64,000 nt of DNA, from contig NZ_JAJHJB010000007.1 of assembly GCF_020819555.1 (NCBI RefSeq), positions 88,231-152,230 on the forward strand, in the 5' to 3' direction. This DNA is from Pelosinus baikalensis (lineage in GTDB: Bacteria; Bacillota; Negativicutes; DSM-13327). Of this stretch, positions 17,655-26,447 are shown in pieces; within the stretch, counting starts at the first letter, position 1, and every line of letters begins with the position of its first letter. A program made the position numbers and the translations under genes. The notes under the pieces are model-generated. The model worked only from the letters and a program-made list of their open reading frames with translations, searched no databases and was not told the DNA's origin.

Positions 17655-18878
17655 ATGGCAAAAGTAAATTATAAAAGAAGTATTTGGCTAGTGATCGTTA
17701 TCGCGTTAGTGATGACAACTTTATATATAAAGTTCTTCCAAGATTCCAATGAGCAGATTCCTCCCAAACACAATCTTGAAAAGACTGGTGCTGGAGCTGT
17801 AATCGATTTTACAGATGCGACTAAAAAAATACATATTGCTGTTGACTCGGTTTTAGCGAAGAATGGATTCTCCGTAGGAGAAACGAAGGAGATCACAAAA
17901 GAAGTTCCACGAAAAAATATTGAAGGAACCATTCGTTGGCATACAAGGCAATTGTTAATAACAGTCCCGGCAGAGGCATCAGCTGAATCGATAAAAGAGA
18001 TTTTTAAATCCGCAGTACATAATGCGGATGGTCAAGTCTTTTCTTCTCAGCCGGATACTTACCAAGGAGTAGCTGTGGTTCGAATTGATATTGGCTTAAA
18101 AGATCAATTAGCAAAAGAAGATGTTACGATCATCAGTGATCGAGTATATCTGACCCAAGGGAAGCCAATTAGTCCAAAGACTGCAAATAAAATAGACACC
18201 AAATATGATGGAAGCATCAAAGGAAAAATAGCGATCATCATTGATGACTTTGGCTATAATAAAGAATCAATTGCTGCTTTTGCTGCGTTGAATCGTCCGA
18301 TTACTTTTGCTGTAATACCCTATCGTCCATTTAGTAATGAGGCTGCAGCGATAGGCTTAAGTTCGGGGAACCAAGTTATTTTGCATTTGCCGATGGAACC
18401 ATTATCACAAAGTGCACAATCGGAAGAGTTGATGGTTGCCGTCAATATGAGTGATGAAGAAATCCAAAACATGGTGAAACAAGCAATTCAATCGGTACCT
18501 GGAATCATTGGGGTTAATAATCACCAAGGATCGAGAGCTACAGCAGATCGACGGGTGATGAAGGATGTACTTGCCGTTTTGAAGGAAAATCATTTATTTT
18601 TTGTTGATAGTCGTACCAATAGTCAATCAATAGCAGCTGAGATCGCGAGGCAAATGGGAATAAAGACAGGAGAAAATGAATTATTTCTTGACAATACAGA
18701 CGAGGTAGGTGCTGTTAAAGCCAAATTACGAACGGCTCAAGAGATGGCAATCAAACATGGTACAGTAACCGTTATCGGACATGCCCGGATGAATACTGCT
18801 ATAGCAGTGAAGGAAATGATACCGGAATTTGAATCTCAAGGGATACATTTGGTTTTTGTTTCTCAATTTTTGCAATGA
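17655..18878 (+). CDS. Divergent polysaccharide deacetylase family protein
   Basis: Membrane-anchored protein of 407 aa with one N-terminal TM segment (about residues 8-26) and a long extracytoplasmic part. The C-terminal half resembles divergent polysaccharide deacetylases (YibQ type): KIAIIIDDFGYN starts the barrel, followed by VILHLPMEP, GVNNHQGSRAT, FVDSRTNSQS and TVIGHARMN. The usual metal triad of active deacetylases is only partly recognisable, so catalysis is uncertain; a cell-envelope role is likely. It follows the response regulator by 34 nt and may share its transcript. Confidence 0.82.
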   Translation: MAKVNYKRSIWLVIVIALVMTTLYIKFFQDSNEQIPPKHNLEKTGAGAVIDFTDATKKIHIAVDSVLAKNGFSVGETKEITKEVPRKNIEGTIRWHTRQLLITVPAEASAESIKEIFKSAVHNADGQVFSSQPDTYQGVAVVRIDIGLKDQLAKEDVTIISDRVYLTQGKPISPKTANKIDTKYDGSIKGKIAIIIDDFGYNKESIAAFAALNRPITFAVIPYRPFSNEAAAIGLSSGNQVILHLPMEPLSQSAQSEELMVAVNMSDEEIQNMVKQAIQSVPGIIGVNNHQGSRATADRRVMKDVLAVLKENHLFFVDSRTNSQSIAAEIARQMGIKTGENELFLDNTDEVGAVKAKLRTAQEMAIKHGTVTVIGHARMNTAIAVKEMIPEFESQGIHLVFVSQFLQ

Positions 18879-19212
18879 GGAAATTCATACGAACTTTATA
18901 AGATCTGTTATAAATACCCAAAAGAAAAAAGCTTGCTAATTTAGAATGACCATGTTATTATTTAGTCAAGCACCATCCTTACAAGTGACTTAGGTAATGC
19001 AAAGAGTATTGGAATCCAAATTCCCAGTCTTAGCAGTTAGTTAGTCGGTTTGAGGTAGAGTGTTTTTTGTTTTAAAATTTCTAAGTATGTAAGATAAGAT
19101 TTGTAAGAGTTGATTTCTATATGGTAAGGTTAATAAATGAGTAGTTCGTCCTGAAAGGTTGATGTTGAGGTTTGTCTTTAAGTGAAATAGAATGTAAGGA
19201 TGGTTGCTTTTT

Positions 19213-19247
19213 GAGAGAAGGTTAAAAACCTTCTCTCTTTATTTTTT
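19213..19247 (+). terminator. Strong intrinsic terminator in intergenic region
   Basis: GAGAGAAGGTT and AACCTTCTCTC form an 11-bp perfect stem around AAA, followed by a T-rich run. It is over 330 nt from the upstream gene, so it may end a separate RNA. Confidence 0.85.
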
Positions 19248-19395
19248 TAGAGATATTTCTGGGTTGTGACAGAGTTAAATAAAAACGCTTATCAAAGAGG
19301 ATTCTCGCTGGTAGGCGGTTTTCTTATAAAATCGGAAGAAGCTAATATTAGCCACAATTTTCATAAAATTATTGGCACAAATACAATATGAATGC

Positions 19396-19425
19396 TTGAC
19401 AGTTATACCTGATTTCAGGTAATAT
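19396..19425 (+). promoter_or_regulatory. Promoter of the feo operon
   Basis: TTGACA and TAATAT separated by 18 nt. The spacer contains a perfect palindrome, ACCTGA-TT-TCAGGT (19407-19420), which could be an operator separate from Fur. Confidence 0.75.
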
Positions 19426-19437
19426 ATATGCAAGCAC

Positions 19438-19456
19438 GATAATGATAATTGGTATC
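19438..19456 (+). promoter_or_regulatory. Fur box before feoA
   Basis: GATAATGATAATTGGTATC matches 16 of 19 positions of the classical Fur box and lies just downstream of the -10 box, so iron-loaded Fur should repress the operon. Confidence 0.85.
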
Positions 19457-19480
19457 ATTTCATGAAAGGGAGAGAACAAT

Positions 19481-19711
19481 ATGAGCAAGGTTCTGAGTGA
19501 GTTTTTGCCAGGAGAAAAGGGGACTGTAAAAAAAGTAACAGGCAATAGTATGATTAAAAGACGTATTATTGATATGGGTGTTGTAGCAGGTGCTGTAATC
19601 GAAGTGCAGAAATATGCACCTTTGGGAGATCCTATGGAAGTCAAAGTAAAAGGCTTTAATCTTTCTTTACGAAAGAAAGAAGCTGAAATGATAGAAATGG
19701 AAACGGCTTAA
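19481..19711 (+). CDS. feoA: FeoA family protein (first copy)
   Basis: Small SH3-like accessory protein of the ferrous iron transporter, 76 aa. The family pattern is clear: GEKGTVKKVTGNSMIKRRI, DMGVVAGAVIEV and APLGDPMEVKVKGFNLSLRK. FeoA proteins interact with the cytoplasmic part of FeoB. First gene after the Fur box, with a good GGGAGAG ribosome site. Confidence 0.93.
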   Translation: MSKVLSEFLPGEKGTVKKVTGNSMIKRRIIDMGVVAGAVIEVQKYAPLGDPMEVKVKGFNLSLRKKEAEMIEMETA

Positions 19712-19731
19712 GTAAAGGGAGAGATTTCAAC

Positions 19732-19944
19732 ATGCCATTGGTATTTGCTAGAGTAGGTCAAAAATGTATAATTAGAAAATTTTCCTGTTCTTGTGACATA
19801 CGTATGCGCATGGTGAACATGGGGCTTTTCCCCGGATGTCCCATAGAAATATTGAATTCGATGAATGGAACCCTGCTGCTGAAAGTAGGTAGTGCTAGGG
19901 TAATGTTAGAAAAATGTTTAGCTCATCAAATTCACGTGAGCTAA
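19732..19944 (+). CDS. feoA: FeoA family protein (second copy)
   Basis: Second FeoA-like SH3 protein, 70 aa, 20 nt after the first. Visible pattern: VGQKCIIRKFSCSCDIRMR, NMGLFPGCPIEIL and GTLLLKVGSARVML. It differs strongly from the first copy and has a CSC motif; tandem divergent FeoA proteins are common in anaerobic Firmicutes, where they may be non-equivalent subunits. Confidence 0.9.
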   Translation: MPLVFARVGQKCIIRKFSCSCDIRMRMVNMGLFPGCPIEILNSMNGTLLLKVGSARVMLEKCLAHQIHVS

Positions 19945-19960
19945 TATATATCTTATAGGT

Positions 19961-19979
19961 GATAATGAGAATTAATTCC
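19961..19979 (+). promoter_or_regulatory. Weaker Fur box before feoB
   Basis: GATAATGAGAATTAATTCC matches about 14 of 19 Fur-box positions, between the second feoA and feoB. Possible internal control point. Confidence 0.5.
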
Positions 19980-20014
19980 TAATAGTTTAGTGTTTGATTG
20001 AAAGGGGCATGAGG

Positions 20015-22399
20015 ATGACAAGAAAAAAAATAACAGCTGCGTTAGTTGGCAATCCAAATTCAGGTAAAACGACGATTTTTAATAATGTGACTGGAGGACG
20101 CCAGCATGTAGGTAATTATCCTGGCGTTACGGTTGAGAAAAAAGAAGGCTATAAAAACTTAGGCGATAAAGAATTTGCAATTATAGATTTACCAGGAACT
20201 TATAGCTTAACTGCATATTCACAAGAAGAAGTTGTAACGCGTAATTTTATTGTAAATGATAAGCCCGATGTGGTAATTGATATTCTGGATGCATCAAATT
20301 TGGAAAGAAATTTGTATTTAACCATACAACTTTTAGAACTGGAGCATCCTTTATTATTAGCATTAAACATGGTGGATGTAGCTGAAGATTTAGGTGTAAA
20401 AATTAATGATTCTAAACTTTCCCAGTGTTTGAACGGTGCTCCCGTTGTACGTACGATAGGTGTACGTAATGAAGGAACCGATGCAATGCTGCTGGCTGCT
20501 GCAGAAGCCAGTGACAACAAACAAAGTAATGGTTTTAAGCTTGACTATGGAAGTGATGTTGAAGAGGCGATTAAAAAGTTAGAACCTTTATTGGTAGCCT
20601 TACATAATGAAATCAAATTTCCTGTACGTTGGTTAGCTTTAAAACTGTTAGAAAATGATGTGAATATAGAAAAATCTCTTGCTAAGTTATCGAGCTCTGA
20701 TTCTGTTATCAATGAATGTGATAAAATCAGGATTGAATTAAGTCATAAAATAGGTGAAGATGTTGAATTGTTTGTTGCTGGTCAACGTTATCAATTTGTA
20801 GGAAAGGTATACCTACAGATTGCAGATGTCAGAGATGCACATGCGATAACAACTTCAGATAAAATCGACAAAGTTCTAACAAACCGATTGTTTGGATTGC
20901 CAATCTTTTTTGGTTTGATGTGGGTTGTTTTTAATTTAGTATTTACCATTGGTGATATTCCTTCCGGGTGGATTGAAGACGCATTTGGCAAGCTTGGCGA
21001 ATTTATAGGAAGTGTTATGTCAGATGGTCCTTTAAAATCCTTGGTTGTTGATGGTATCATCGGAGGTGTAGGCGGAGTTCTTACTTTCATACCAGGCATT
21101 ATACTACTGTTTTTAGCGATTTCCATATTGGAAGATACGGGATATATGGCTAGAGCAGCTTTCATTATGGATAGAATGATGCGCAAGTTCGGTTTACATG
21201 GTAAGTCCTTTATCCCTTTATTGCTAGGATTTGGTTGTAGTGTACCAGCAATTATGGGTTCTAGGATGTTAGAGAATCCTAGAGATCGAATGATTACCAT
21301 ATTGGTTTCCCCTCTTATGAGCTGCAGTGCAAAGTTACCGGTATATACCGTTTTAATAGCTGCTTTTTTTGATCCGAGTGTTGCTGGTAATGTATTATTT
21401 TCAATTTACATTTTAGGAATTGTACTGTTGATGATTATGGCGAGTATTTATCGTAAAACCTTATTCAAAGGCGAAAGTGAACCTTTCGTTATGGAATTAC
21501 CTCCATACCGTGTACCTACGCTTAAAAGTATAATCCTTCATATGTGGGAACGTAGTTCTTTGTATTTGAAAAAAGCAGGAACGATAATTTTAGCAGCTTC
21601 TATATTAATGTGGTTCTTGACTAATTATCCTAGTGAGGTAGAATATAGTAAAGACTATGATGCTTTAACAGTACAAGCTGAAGAAACATATACTCGACAA
21701 GTTAGCGAAGATGTATTAGCACCACTAAATATTGAAGATATTGAACAAAATGAACAACTTACAGCTTTAGTTGGTGAAATTCAGGATGTTAATACGGAAT
21801 TTGACGAAGCTACAGCAGAATTAGGAGAAGATAGTGCAGAGTATGCTGAGTTTGAAACTGCAAAAACAGAAAAAATGCAGCAAATTGAAACCGATAACCC
21901 AGAACTATATGCCAGTGCTGCAAAATATGTTGAGCTTACTGCTTCTTTGGAAGAAGAAAAGACTCATTTGGAAAATGAACAAACGGGTGAAAAGCTTGAA
22001 AAAAGTTATTCGGGGCAATTGGGTAAATTTGTTGAACCTGTCATACAGCCTCTTGGCTTTGACTGGCGAGTTGGTGTTAGTCTTGTTGCCGGTGTCACAG
22101 CTAAGGAAGTAGTGCTAAGTACGATGGGAACAATTTATAGCTTGGGAGAGACAGATGAAAATTCTAAATCTCTAAAACATGCACTAGCACAAGATCCTAA
22201 TTTAAATCCGCTAGTCGCTTACAGTCTAATGGTATTTGTACTAATCTACTCTCCATGTTTAGCTGCTCTTGCAGTAATGAAGAGAGAAACCAATTCATGG
22301 AAATGGCCAGCATTTAGCTTGCTTTATGGGACAGCTTTGGCTTGGGTTGTGACATTTATCGTATACCAAGGTGGTAAATTATTAGGCTTTGGTAGTTAG
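20015..22399 (+). CDS. feoB: Ferrous iron transport protein B
   Basis: GTP-dependent Fe(II) importer in the inner membrane, 794 aa. N-terminal G domain: G1 GNPNSGKT, G3 DLPGTYSL and G4 NMVD. Core membrane domain: Gate motifs including GFGCSVPAIMGSR and SPLMSCSAKLPVY, and later SPCLAALAVMKRE. I use the ATG at 20015 with AAAGGGG 7 nt upstream; earlier starts overlap that site. Odd feature: between two membrane segments, about residues 545-665, there is a long acidic, Glu-rich, probably coiled-coil insertion absent from textbook FeoB. Operon with feoA genes under Fur. Confidence 0.96.
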   Translation: MTRKKITAALVGNPNSGKTTIFNNVTGGRQHVGNYPGVTVEKKEGYKNLGDKEFAIIDLPGTYSLTAYSQEEVVTRNFIVNDKPDVVIDILDASNLERNLYLTIQLLELEHPLLLALNMVDVAEDLGVKINDSKLSQCLNGAPVVRTIGVRNEGTDAMLLAAAEASDNKQSNGFKLDYGSDVEEAIKKLEPLLVALHNEIKFPVRWLALKLLENDVNIEKSLAKLSSSDSVINECDKIRIELSHKIGEDVELFVAGQRYQFVGKVYLQIADVRDAHAITTSDKIDKVLTNRLFGLPIFFGLMWVVFNLVFTIGDIPSGWIEDAFGKLGEFIGSVMSDGPLKSLVVDGIIGGVGGVLTFIPGIILLFLAISILEDTGYMARAAFIMDRMMRKFGLHGKSFIPLLLGFGCSVPAIMGSRMLENPRDRMITILVSPLMSCSAKLPVYTVLIAAFFDPSVAGNVLFSIYILGIVLLMIMASIYRKTLFKGESEPFVMELPPYRVPTLKSIILHMWERSSLYLKKAGTIILAASILMWFLTNYPSEVEYSKDYDALTVQAEETYTRQVSEDVLAPLNIEDIEQNEQLTALVGEIQDVNTEFDEATAELGEDSAEYAEFETAKTEKMQQIETDNPELYASAAKYVELTASLEEEKTHLENEQTGEKLEKSYSGQLGKFVEPVIQPLGFDWRVGVSLVAGVTAKEVVLSTMGTIYSLGETDENSKSLKHALAQDPNLNPLVAYSLMVFVLIYSPCLAALAVMKRETNSWKWPAFSLLYGTALAWVVTFIVYQGGKLLGFGS

Positions 22400-22507
22400 T
22401 TTAACAATTAGTATTGGTTTGTTGGTTTGCACTGGTTCACTTAGTGCAAACCCAAACCTTATCAATATAATCTTAGTTTAAGTGATGCTAAAAAGGAGGA
22501 ATTTGAG

Positions 22508-22663
22508 ATGGAAAACCTGATACTATACAGCATTGGTGCAGTGGCATTAGGTTATTTTGCTCTAACAGTGTGGAAAAAAGTAACTGGAAAAGGAGGAGCA
22601 TGTTGTAGTTCAGAGAGTTGTAATGACTGCGGATGTACAGATAAGAAAGATGATGATAAATAG
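22508..22663 (+). CDS. FeoB-associated Cys-rich membrane protein
   Basis: 51-residue protein with one N-terminal TM helix (LYSIGAVALGYFALTVW) and a Cys-rich tail (ACCSSESCNDCGC) ending in DDDK. This is the FeoB-associated Cys-rich membrane protein family found after feoB in many Firmicutes, suggested to help ferrous iron transport. Excellent ribosome site AAAAGGAGGA 7 nt before the ATG. Confidence 0.88.
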   Translation: MENLILYSIGAVALGYFALTVWKKVTGKGGACCSSESCNDCGCTDKKDDDK

Positions 22664-22715
22664 GCTAAGTGGATGAAGATAGCTTTAGGCTAACTTTATT
22701 TTTTAAACAATTAAT

Positions 22716-22734
22716 GAGAATGATAATCAATAAC
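22716..22734 (+). promoter_or_regulatory. Fur box before the DUF2325 gene
   Basis: GAGAATGATAATCAATAAC matches 16 of 19 Fur-box positions, about 40 nt upstream of the DUF2325 gene, suggesting a second Fur-controlled unit. Confidence 0.75.
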
Positions 22735-22774
22735 GGGTAGTCGATAATAAATAAAATGAAGAGGGGATATTAAT

Positions 22775-23065
22775 ATGTCTATTGTTGTAATTGGAGCCGA
22801 TTATTTAGGAATTATTGAAAAGAATCTGTATTCGCTAGGGGTAACTAAATTGACGCATATTGATGGAAGGCGAGTCTCAAATCAAAATAAAATCAGCATC
22901 CCTAAGAAAACCCAGTTTGTATTAGTATTAACTGATTATGTGAATCATAATACTGCTAAAATGGTAAAAGCCGTCGCTAAAGCGCAGGATGTACCGTTGG
23001 TGTTTGCCAAACGTTCTTGGGGGTCTGTTGAAGAAAAGTTAGTTTCTGCAGGTGTAATGAATTAA
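22775..23065 (+). CDS. DUF2325 domain-containing protein
   Basis: 96-residue protein with a Rossmann-like start (IVVIGADYLGIIEKNL) and LVLTDYVNHNTAKMVKAVAK. It matches DUF2325, whose members often accompany iron or metal-response genes in anaerobes. Function unknown. It follows a Fur box and precedes a DUF3793 gene by 33 nt, so the two are probably one iron-regulated unit. Confidence 0.82.
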   Translation: MSIVVIGADYLGIIEKNLYSLGVTKLTHIDGRRVSNQNKISIPKKTQFVLVLTDYVNHNTAKMVKAVAKAQDVPLVFAKRSWGSVEEKLVSAGVMN

Positions 23066-23098
23066 TCAGTATTATTATTTTTACAAGGTGGAATGGAT

Positions 23099-23716
23099 AT
23101 GTGTTGGAAAGAATTTTTGCAAGTTCAAGGTAGTAAGAATGATGCTGACTTTTTCTTTAAGTGGCTGGCTGTGGAATTAGCCCCGACAATTTATGGTGAA
23201 AAACCAGGTACATTGCTTAATCTAATGGATTCCTCCAAAATTTTTATGAAGACAATGTGGCTTCAATATGGTGAAGCGTTATTAGCAAATAGTAATGTGG
23301 AGTGGCTGGTACTTAAAAATGAGCCCCATAGCATGAAAATACTTTTTTATCGTGTTGATTTATTAAACAGTTATGTTAATGATGAAGAAAATCGACGCTT
23401 TTTAGAAGGATTCGGTTATCATACAAGCATGAGTTTAGAAGATCTTTTGCTATATTTTAAAGGGCGTTTTCAATCCATGTGCCCTCACGAAATGGGAATT
23501 CTATTGGGAATACCTTTAAAAGATGTTATGGGATTTATGGGCACGGGTAAAGAAGGTCATACCTGTCAGGGGATGTGGAAAGTATATGGTGATCCTGAAA
23601 CCTCACTAAGTATCATGCAGCGGATGGAAGAGATGAAAAGTCAAGTTGCTGATTGGATGATGCAAGGTTACAAAGTGACTGATGTGTTGTGCGGTCCTTG
23701 TTCGCAAACTGCTTAA
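23099..23716 (+). CDS. DUF3793 family protein
   Basis: About 205 residues; ATG at 23099 is preferred because AAGGTGG lies 7 nt upstream. Features: CPHEMGILLGIPLKDVMGFM and a Cys-containing C-terminal end (LCGPCSQTA). DUF3793 members recur beside feo, DUF2325 and flavodoxin genes in anaerobic Firmicutes, so an iron-related role is likely, but no reaction is known. Confidence 0.82.
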   Translation: MCWKEFLQVQGSKNDADFFFKWLAVELAPTIYGEKPGTLLNLMDSSKIFMKTMWLQYGEALLANSNVEWLVLKNEPHSMKILFYRVDLLNSYVNDEENRRFLEGFGYHTSMSLEDLLLYFKGRFQSMCPHEMGILLGIPLKDVMGFMGTGKEGHTCQGMWKVYGDPETSLSIMQRMEEMKSQVADWMMQGYKVTDVLCGPCSQTA

Positions 23717-23796
23717 ATCTCTTTCTCATTCCCCAGCTTAGTGAAAGATATATAATAAAAGGAGTTTTTGACATAAAAAATATTTTTATCTTTACA

Positions 23797-23856
23797 TTAT
23801 AGTAAGAATAAAGTTATAATCTGTAAGTCGATATTAGGGCTTTATTCTTACTATAA
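23797..23856 (+). other. Perfect 17-bp hairpin in the leader of the DedA-like gene
   Basis: TTATAGTAAGAATAAAG (23797-23813) is exactly complementary to 23840-23856, with a 26-nt loop. It ends 4 nt before GAGG, the presumed ribosome site. No T-run follows, so it is not an ordinary terminator. A TTGACA lies upstream at 23768-23773. Confidence 0.75.
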
Positions 23857-23876
23857 ATTGAGGTTTGTATTTAATA

Positions 23877-24542
23877 ATGATGATGCTATGTGAAAAGAAA
23901 TCAGCGATAAAAGCTGGTTTTTTATTGGTTTTAGTCTTTTTAGGTTTATTATTTGTACATGTTGTAGGAGTCAGTCGCCTGACGCCTGAATCGATTCGTA
24001 ATGTAGTAGTATCTTTTGGTTGGTGGGGACCTGTAATGTACGTTTTTATGTATAGTATCAGACCCTTGCTTTTATTTCCTGCCATTGTCCTCACGTTGGC
24101 TGGCGGCTTGGCTTTTGGCCCTTGGTGGGGTACTTTTTATGTTGTAGTTGGTGGAGTAATAGGTGCATGTTTGTGCTTTGTAATAGCTCGCTTATTAGGG
24201 CGTAAAAAAATGCAAAAATACCTAAGTAAATTTTCGCACTTACAGCTATTTGAGAGCAAGATGGCGGCTAATGGCTTTCGTACCATGCTATTTATGCGAA
24301 TCGTACCTATTTTCCCTTATGATCCAGTCAGTTACTTAGCTGGATTATCTAAAATTCGCTTTCGTGACTATGTCTCGGCCACTACCCTTGGGATGATTCC
24401 TGGTGCCTTTGCCTATAATGTTTTAGGATATTCTCTTTTGGATATATTTTCTTCCACCTTTTTATTTGGAATTGCCTTGGTAGCTCTTGTTTTTTTTACT
24501 CCGCTGGCCTATCATTTACTTAATAAAAATAGAAGGGTTTGA
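23877..24542 (+). CDS. TVP38/TMEM64 (DedA-superfamily) membrane protein
   Basis: Integral membrane protein, about 221 aa with five or six hydrophobic segments. The family core is seen in RPLLLFPAIVLTLAGGLAFG and MRIVPIFPYDPVSYLAGLS. Relatives are VTT-domain proteins connected with lipid scrambling or flipping and membrane integrity; the substrate here is unknown. Three consecutive ATG codons (23877, 23880, 23883) make the exact start uncertain; a TTG at 23865 is less likely. Confidence 0.85.
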   Translation: MMMLCEKKSAIKAGFLLVLVFLGLLFVHVVGVSRLTPESIRNVVVSFGWWGPVMYVFMYSIRPLLLFPAIVLTLAGGLAFGPWWGTFYVVVGGVIGACLCFVIARLLGRKKMQKYLSKFSHLQLFESKMAANGFRTMLFMRIVPIFPYDPVSYLAGLSKIRFRDYVSATTLGMIPGAFAYNVLGYSLLDIFSSTFLFGIALVALVFFTPLAYHLLNKNRRV

Positions 24543-24570
24543 CTTTTGGGCAAGCCCTTCTATTTTTATT
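24525..24570 (+). terminator. Terminator after the DedA-like gene
   Basis: AAAAATAGAAGGGTTTG pairs with CAAGCCCTTCTATTTTT, overlapping the end of the gene, and runs into T-rich sequence. Confidence 0.85.
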
Positions 24571-24660
24571 AATAACTTGCTATTCAATTATCAATAAATA
24601 AGGTAAAATATAAAGTGGAAAAATTGTAGCAGTATAAGAAATAGCACTGGAGGACTTATC

Positions 24661-26298
24661 ATGACAGAACTTTCTAAACCGACTTATGTTGTCGGGCATC
24701 GCAATCCAGATACAGATTCCATATGCTCGGCAATTGGTTATGCTTATTTTCAGCAAGTTAGAGGGGTAAATGCTGTAGCGGCCAGAGTTGGAAAAATAAA
24801 TAGCGAAACAAAGTTTGTTTTAGAAACGCTAGGGTTTACCCCGCCGGAACTGATTACGGATTTATATCCAAGAGTAAAGGATATTATGCAGTCAGAAGTA
24901 GTAACGGCGGGTCCTAAAGATACATTGCGGGACTTAGGACGCATTATGAGACAACATAAGGTGAAATCAGTGCCTGTTGTAGATGAAAAGCGTTTCATGA
25001 CGGGCGTTGTAACCGTAGGTGATTTAGCGAATTTATATTTTGATGAATTGCAAATGCAGGATTTAAGCCAAGCAGGTGTAGATTTTGCTGGTGTGTTAAA
25101 GGCTTTAGAAGGTAAATTACTCTGTGGAGATAACTTAGAACGTAAAGTAGCAGGTAGAGTGCATATTGCAGCTGGAAGCCACAGTTTAATACAAAAATTT
25201 GTTAGTGCGAATGATATTGTATTGGTAGGGGACCGCAAGAATGCACAATTAACCTGTTTAGATTGTAGTATTTCCTGCCTGGTAGTTACAGGCAATGTTA
25301 AGGTGGATGAAGAAGTAATTCAAAAAGCAGCCGGATTAGGTATTTTGGTTATTGCATCGGCTCATGATACCTACACTTGTGCCCGTTTAATAAACCAAAG
25401 TATTCCGTTAGAAATGGTCATGCGCAAAGAAGTAATTACCTTTAAACCTACTGATTTAGTCACCGATATTAAAAAAATAGTTGCTGATACTAATTATCGA
25501 GTATATCCAGTTGTAGAAAATGGAAAATTAGTCGGAGCTATTCATCGTGATAAATTAATTGTGCAGGAGCGGACAAAAGTAATTCTTGTAGATCATAATG
25601 AAAGCGGGCAGGCCGTTGAAGGAATTGAAGAAGCCCAAATCATAGAGATCATTGACCATCACCGCTTAGGCGGCCTGCAAACGAGTGAACCGATCTTTAT
25701 CCGACATGAGCCTGTTGGCTGCACGGCTACGATTGTTGCTAACATGTACTGGCATCGTAATATAACCATACCGCAAAATATTGCAGGTCTATTATTAGCG
25801 GCTATTTTATCTGATACGGTTCTATTTAAGTCACCAACCTGCACTGAGAAGGATCAAAGGACTGCTCGTCAATTAGCAGAACTTGCTCAATTAGATGTTT
25901 TTGAGTTTGGGATGAGTATATTAAAAGCAGGAGCTAGTATTAAGGGCATGTCAACGGCTGATATTATTGCCAATGACATTAAGGAATTTCAGATTGGCGA
26001 TTATCGGATGACGATTGGACAAATATCTGTTATGGATGCTGATGAAGTTCTATCGATAAAAGAAGAATTGCAGCAGAGTATGGAAGCACTGCGTCAGAAG
26101 GAAAACTATGATATGGTTTTATTAATGGTTACAGATATTTTGAATGAAGGCACTCATTTAGTATACATTGGGCAGCCTGTTAGTTTGTTAAAGCAAGCCT
26201 TTGGCAGCGAGGGTAAGGATCGAGTTTTGTATCTCCCGGGTGTTATGTCGCGAAAGAAGCAGATTATTCCACCCATGTCAGAAGCCGCAAGAATATAG
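24661..26298 (+). CDS. Manganese-dependent inorganic pyrophosphatase with CBS and DRTGG domains
   Basis: Family II pyrophosphatase of the nucleotide-regulated CBS type, 545 aa. The DHH catalytic domain begins with VGHRNPDTDSICSA, is interrupted by a CBS pair (MQSEVVTAGPKDTLRDL, then EVITFKPTDLVTDIKK) with a DRTGG-like domain between, and resumes at IEIIDHHRLGGLQ, followed by DHHA2. It hydrolyses pyrophosphate and in related clostridial enzymes is inhibited or activated by adenine nucleotides bound to the CBS part. Monocistronic, with a good terminator. Confidence 0.92.
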   Translation: MTELSKPTYVVGHRNPDTDSICSAIGYAYFQQVRGVNAVAARVGKINSETKFVLETLGFTPPELITDLYPRVKDIMQSEVVTAGPKDTLRDLGRIMRQHKVKSVPVVDEKRFMTGVVTVGDLANLYFDELQMQDLSQAGVDFAGVLKALEGKLLCGDNLERKVAGRVHIAAGSHSLIQKFVSANDIVLVGDRKNAQLTCLDCSISCLVVTGNVKVDEEVIQKAAGLGILVIASAHDTYTCARLINQSIPLEMVMRKEVITFKPTDLVTDIKKIVADTNYRVYPVVENGKLVGAIHRDKLIVQERTKVILVDHNESGQAVEGIEEAQIIEIIDHHRLGGLQTSEPIFIRHEPVGCTATIVANMYWHRNITIPQNIAGLLLAAILSDTVLFKSPTCTEKDQRTARQLAELAQLDVFEFGMSILKAGASIKGMSTADIIANDIKEFQIGDYRMTIGQISVMDADEVLSIKEELQQSMEALRQKENYDMVLLMVTDILNEGTHLVYIGQPVSLLKQAFGSEGKDRVLYLPGVMSRKKQIIPPMSEAARI

Positions 26299-26316
26299 CT
26301 CAACGGTTTGGCTATA

Positions 26317-26364
26317 AATAGATTATAGAAGAGCTTAATATGCTCTATATAATCTATTTTTTTT
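26317..26364 (+). terminator. Terminator after the pyrophosphatase gene
   Basis: AATAGATTATA pairs with TATAATCTATT around an inner GAGC/GCTC stem, followed by eight T residues. Confidence 0.88.
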
Positions 26365-26447
26365 ATAATTAACAGGAACTATTGTAATTTTGCCGAATTA
26401 ATTAAGGTTATTAAAAACTCAAAAGTTGTGTTACTACGGAGGAAATT

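Larger units (their letters stand above)
18879..19480. other. 602-nt gene-free region ending at the feo promoter
   Basis: No convincing reading frame on either strand. A near-perfect terminator lies at 19213-19247, so a transcript of unknown function may end there. A second, weaker hairpin flanked by AAAA/TTTT is at about 19281-19323. The right end holds the feoA promoter and Fur box. Confidence 0.6.
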
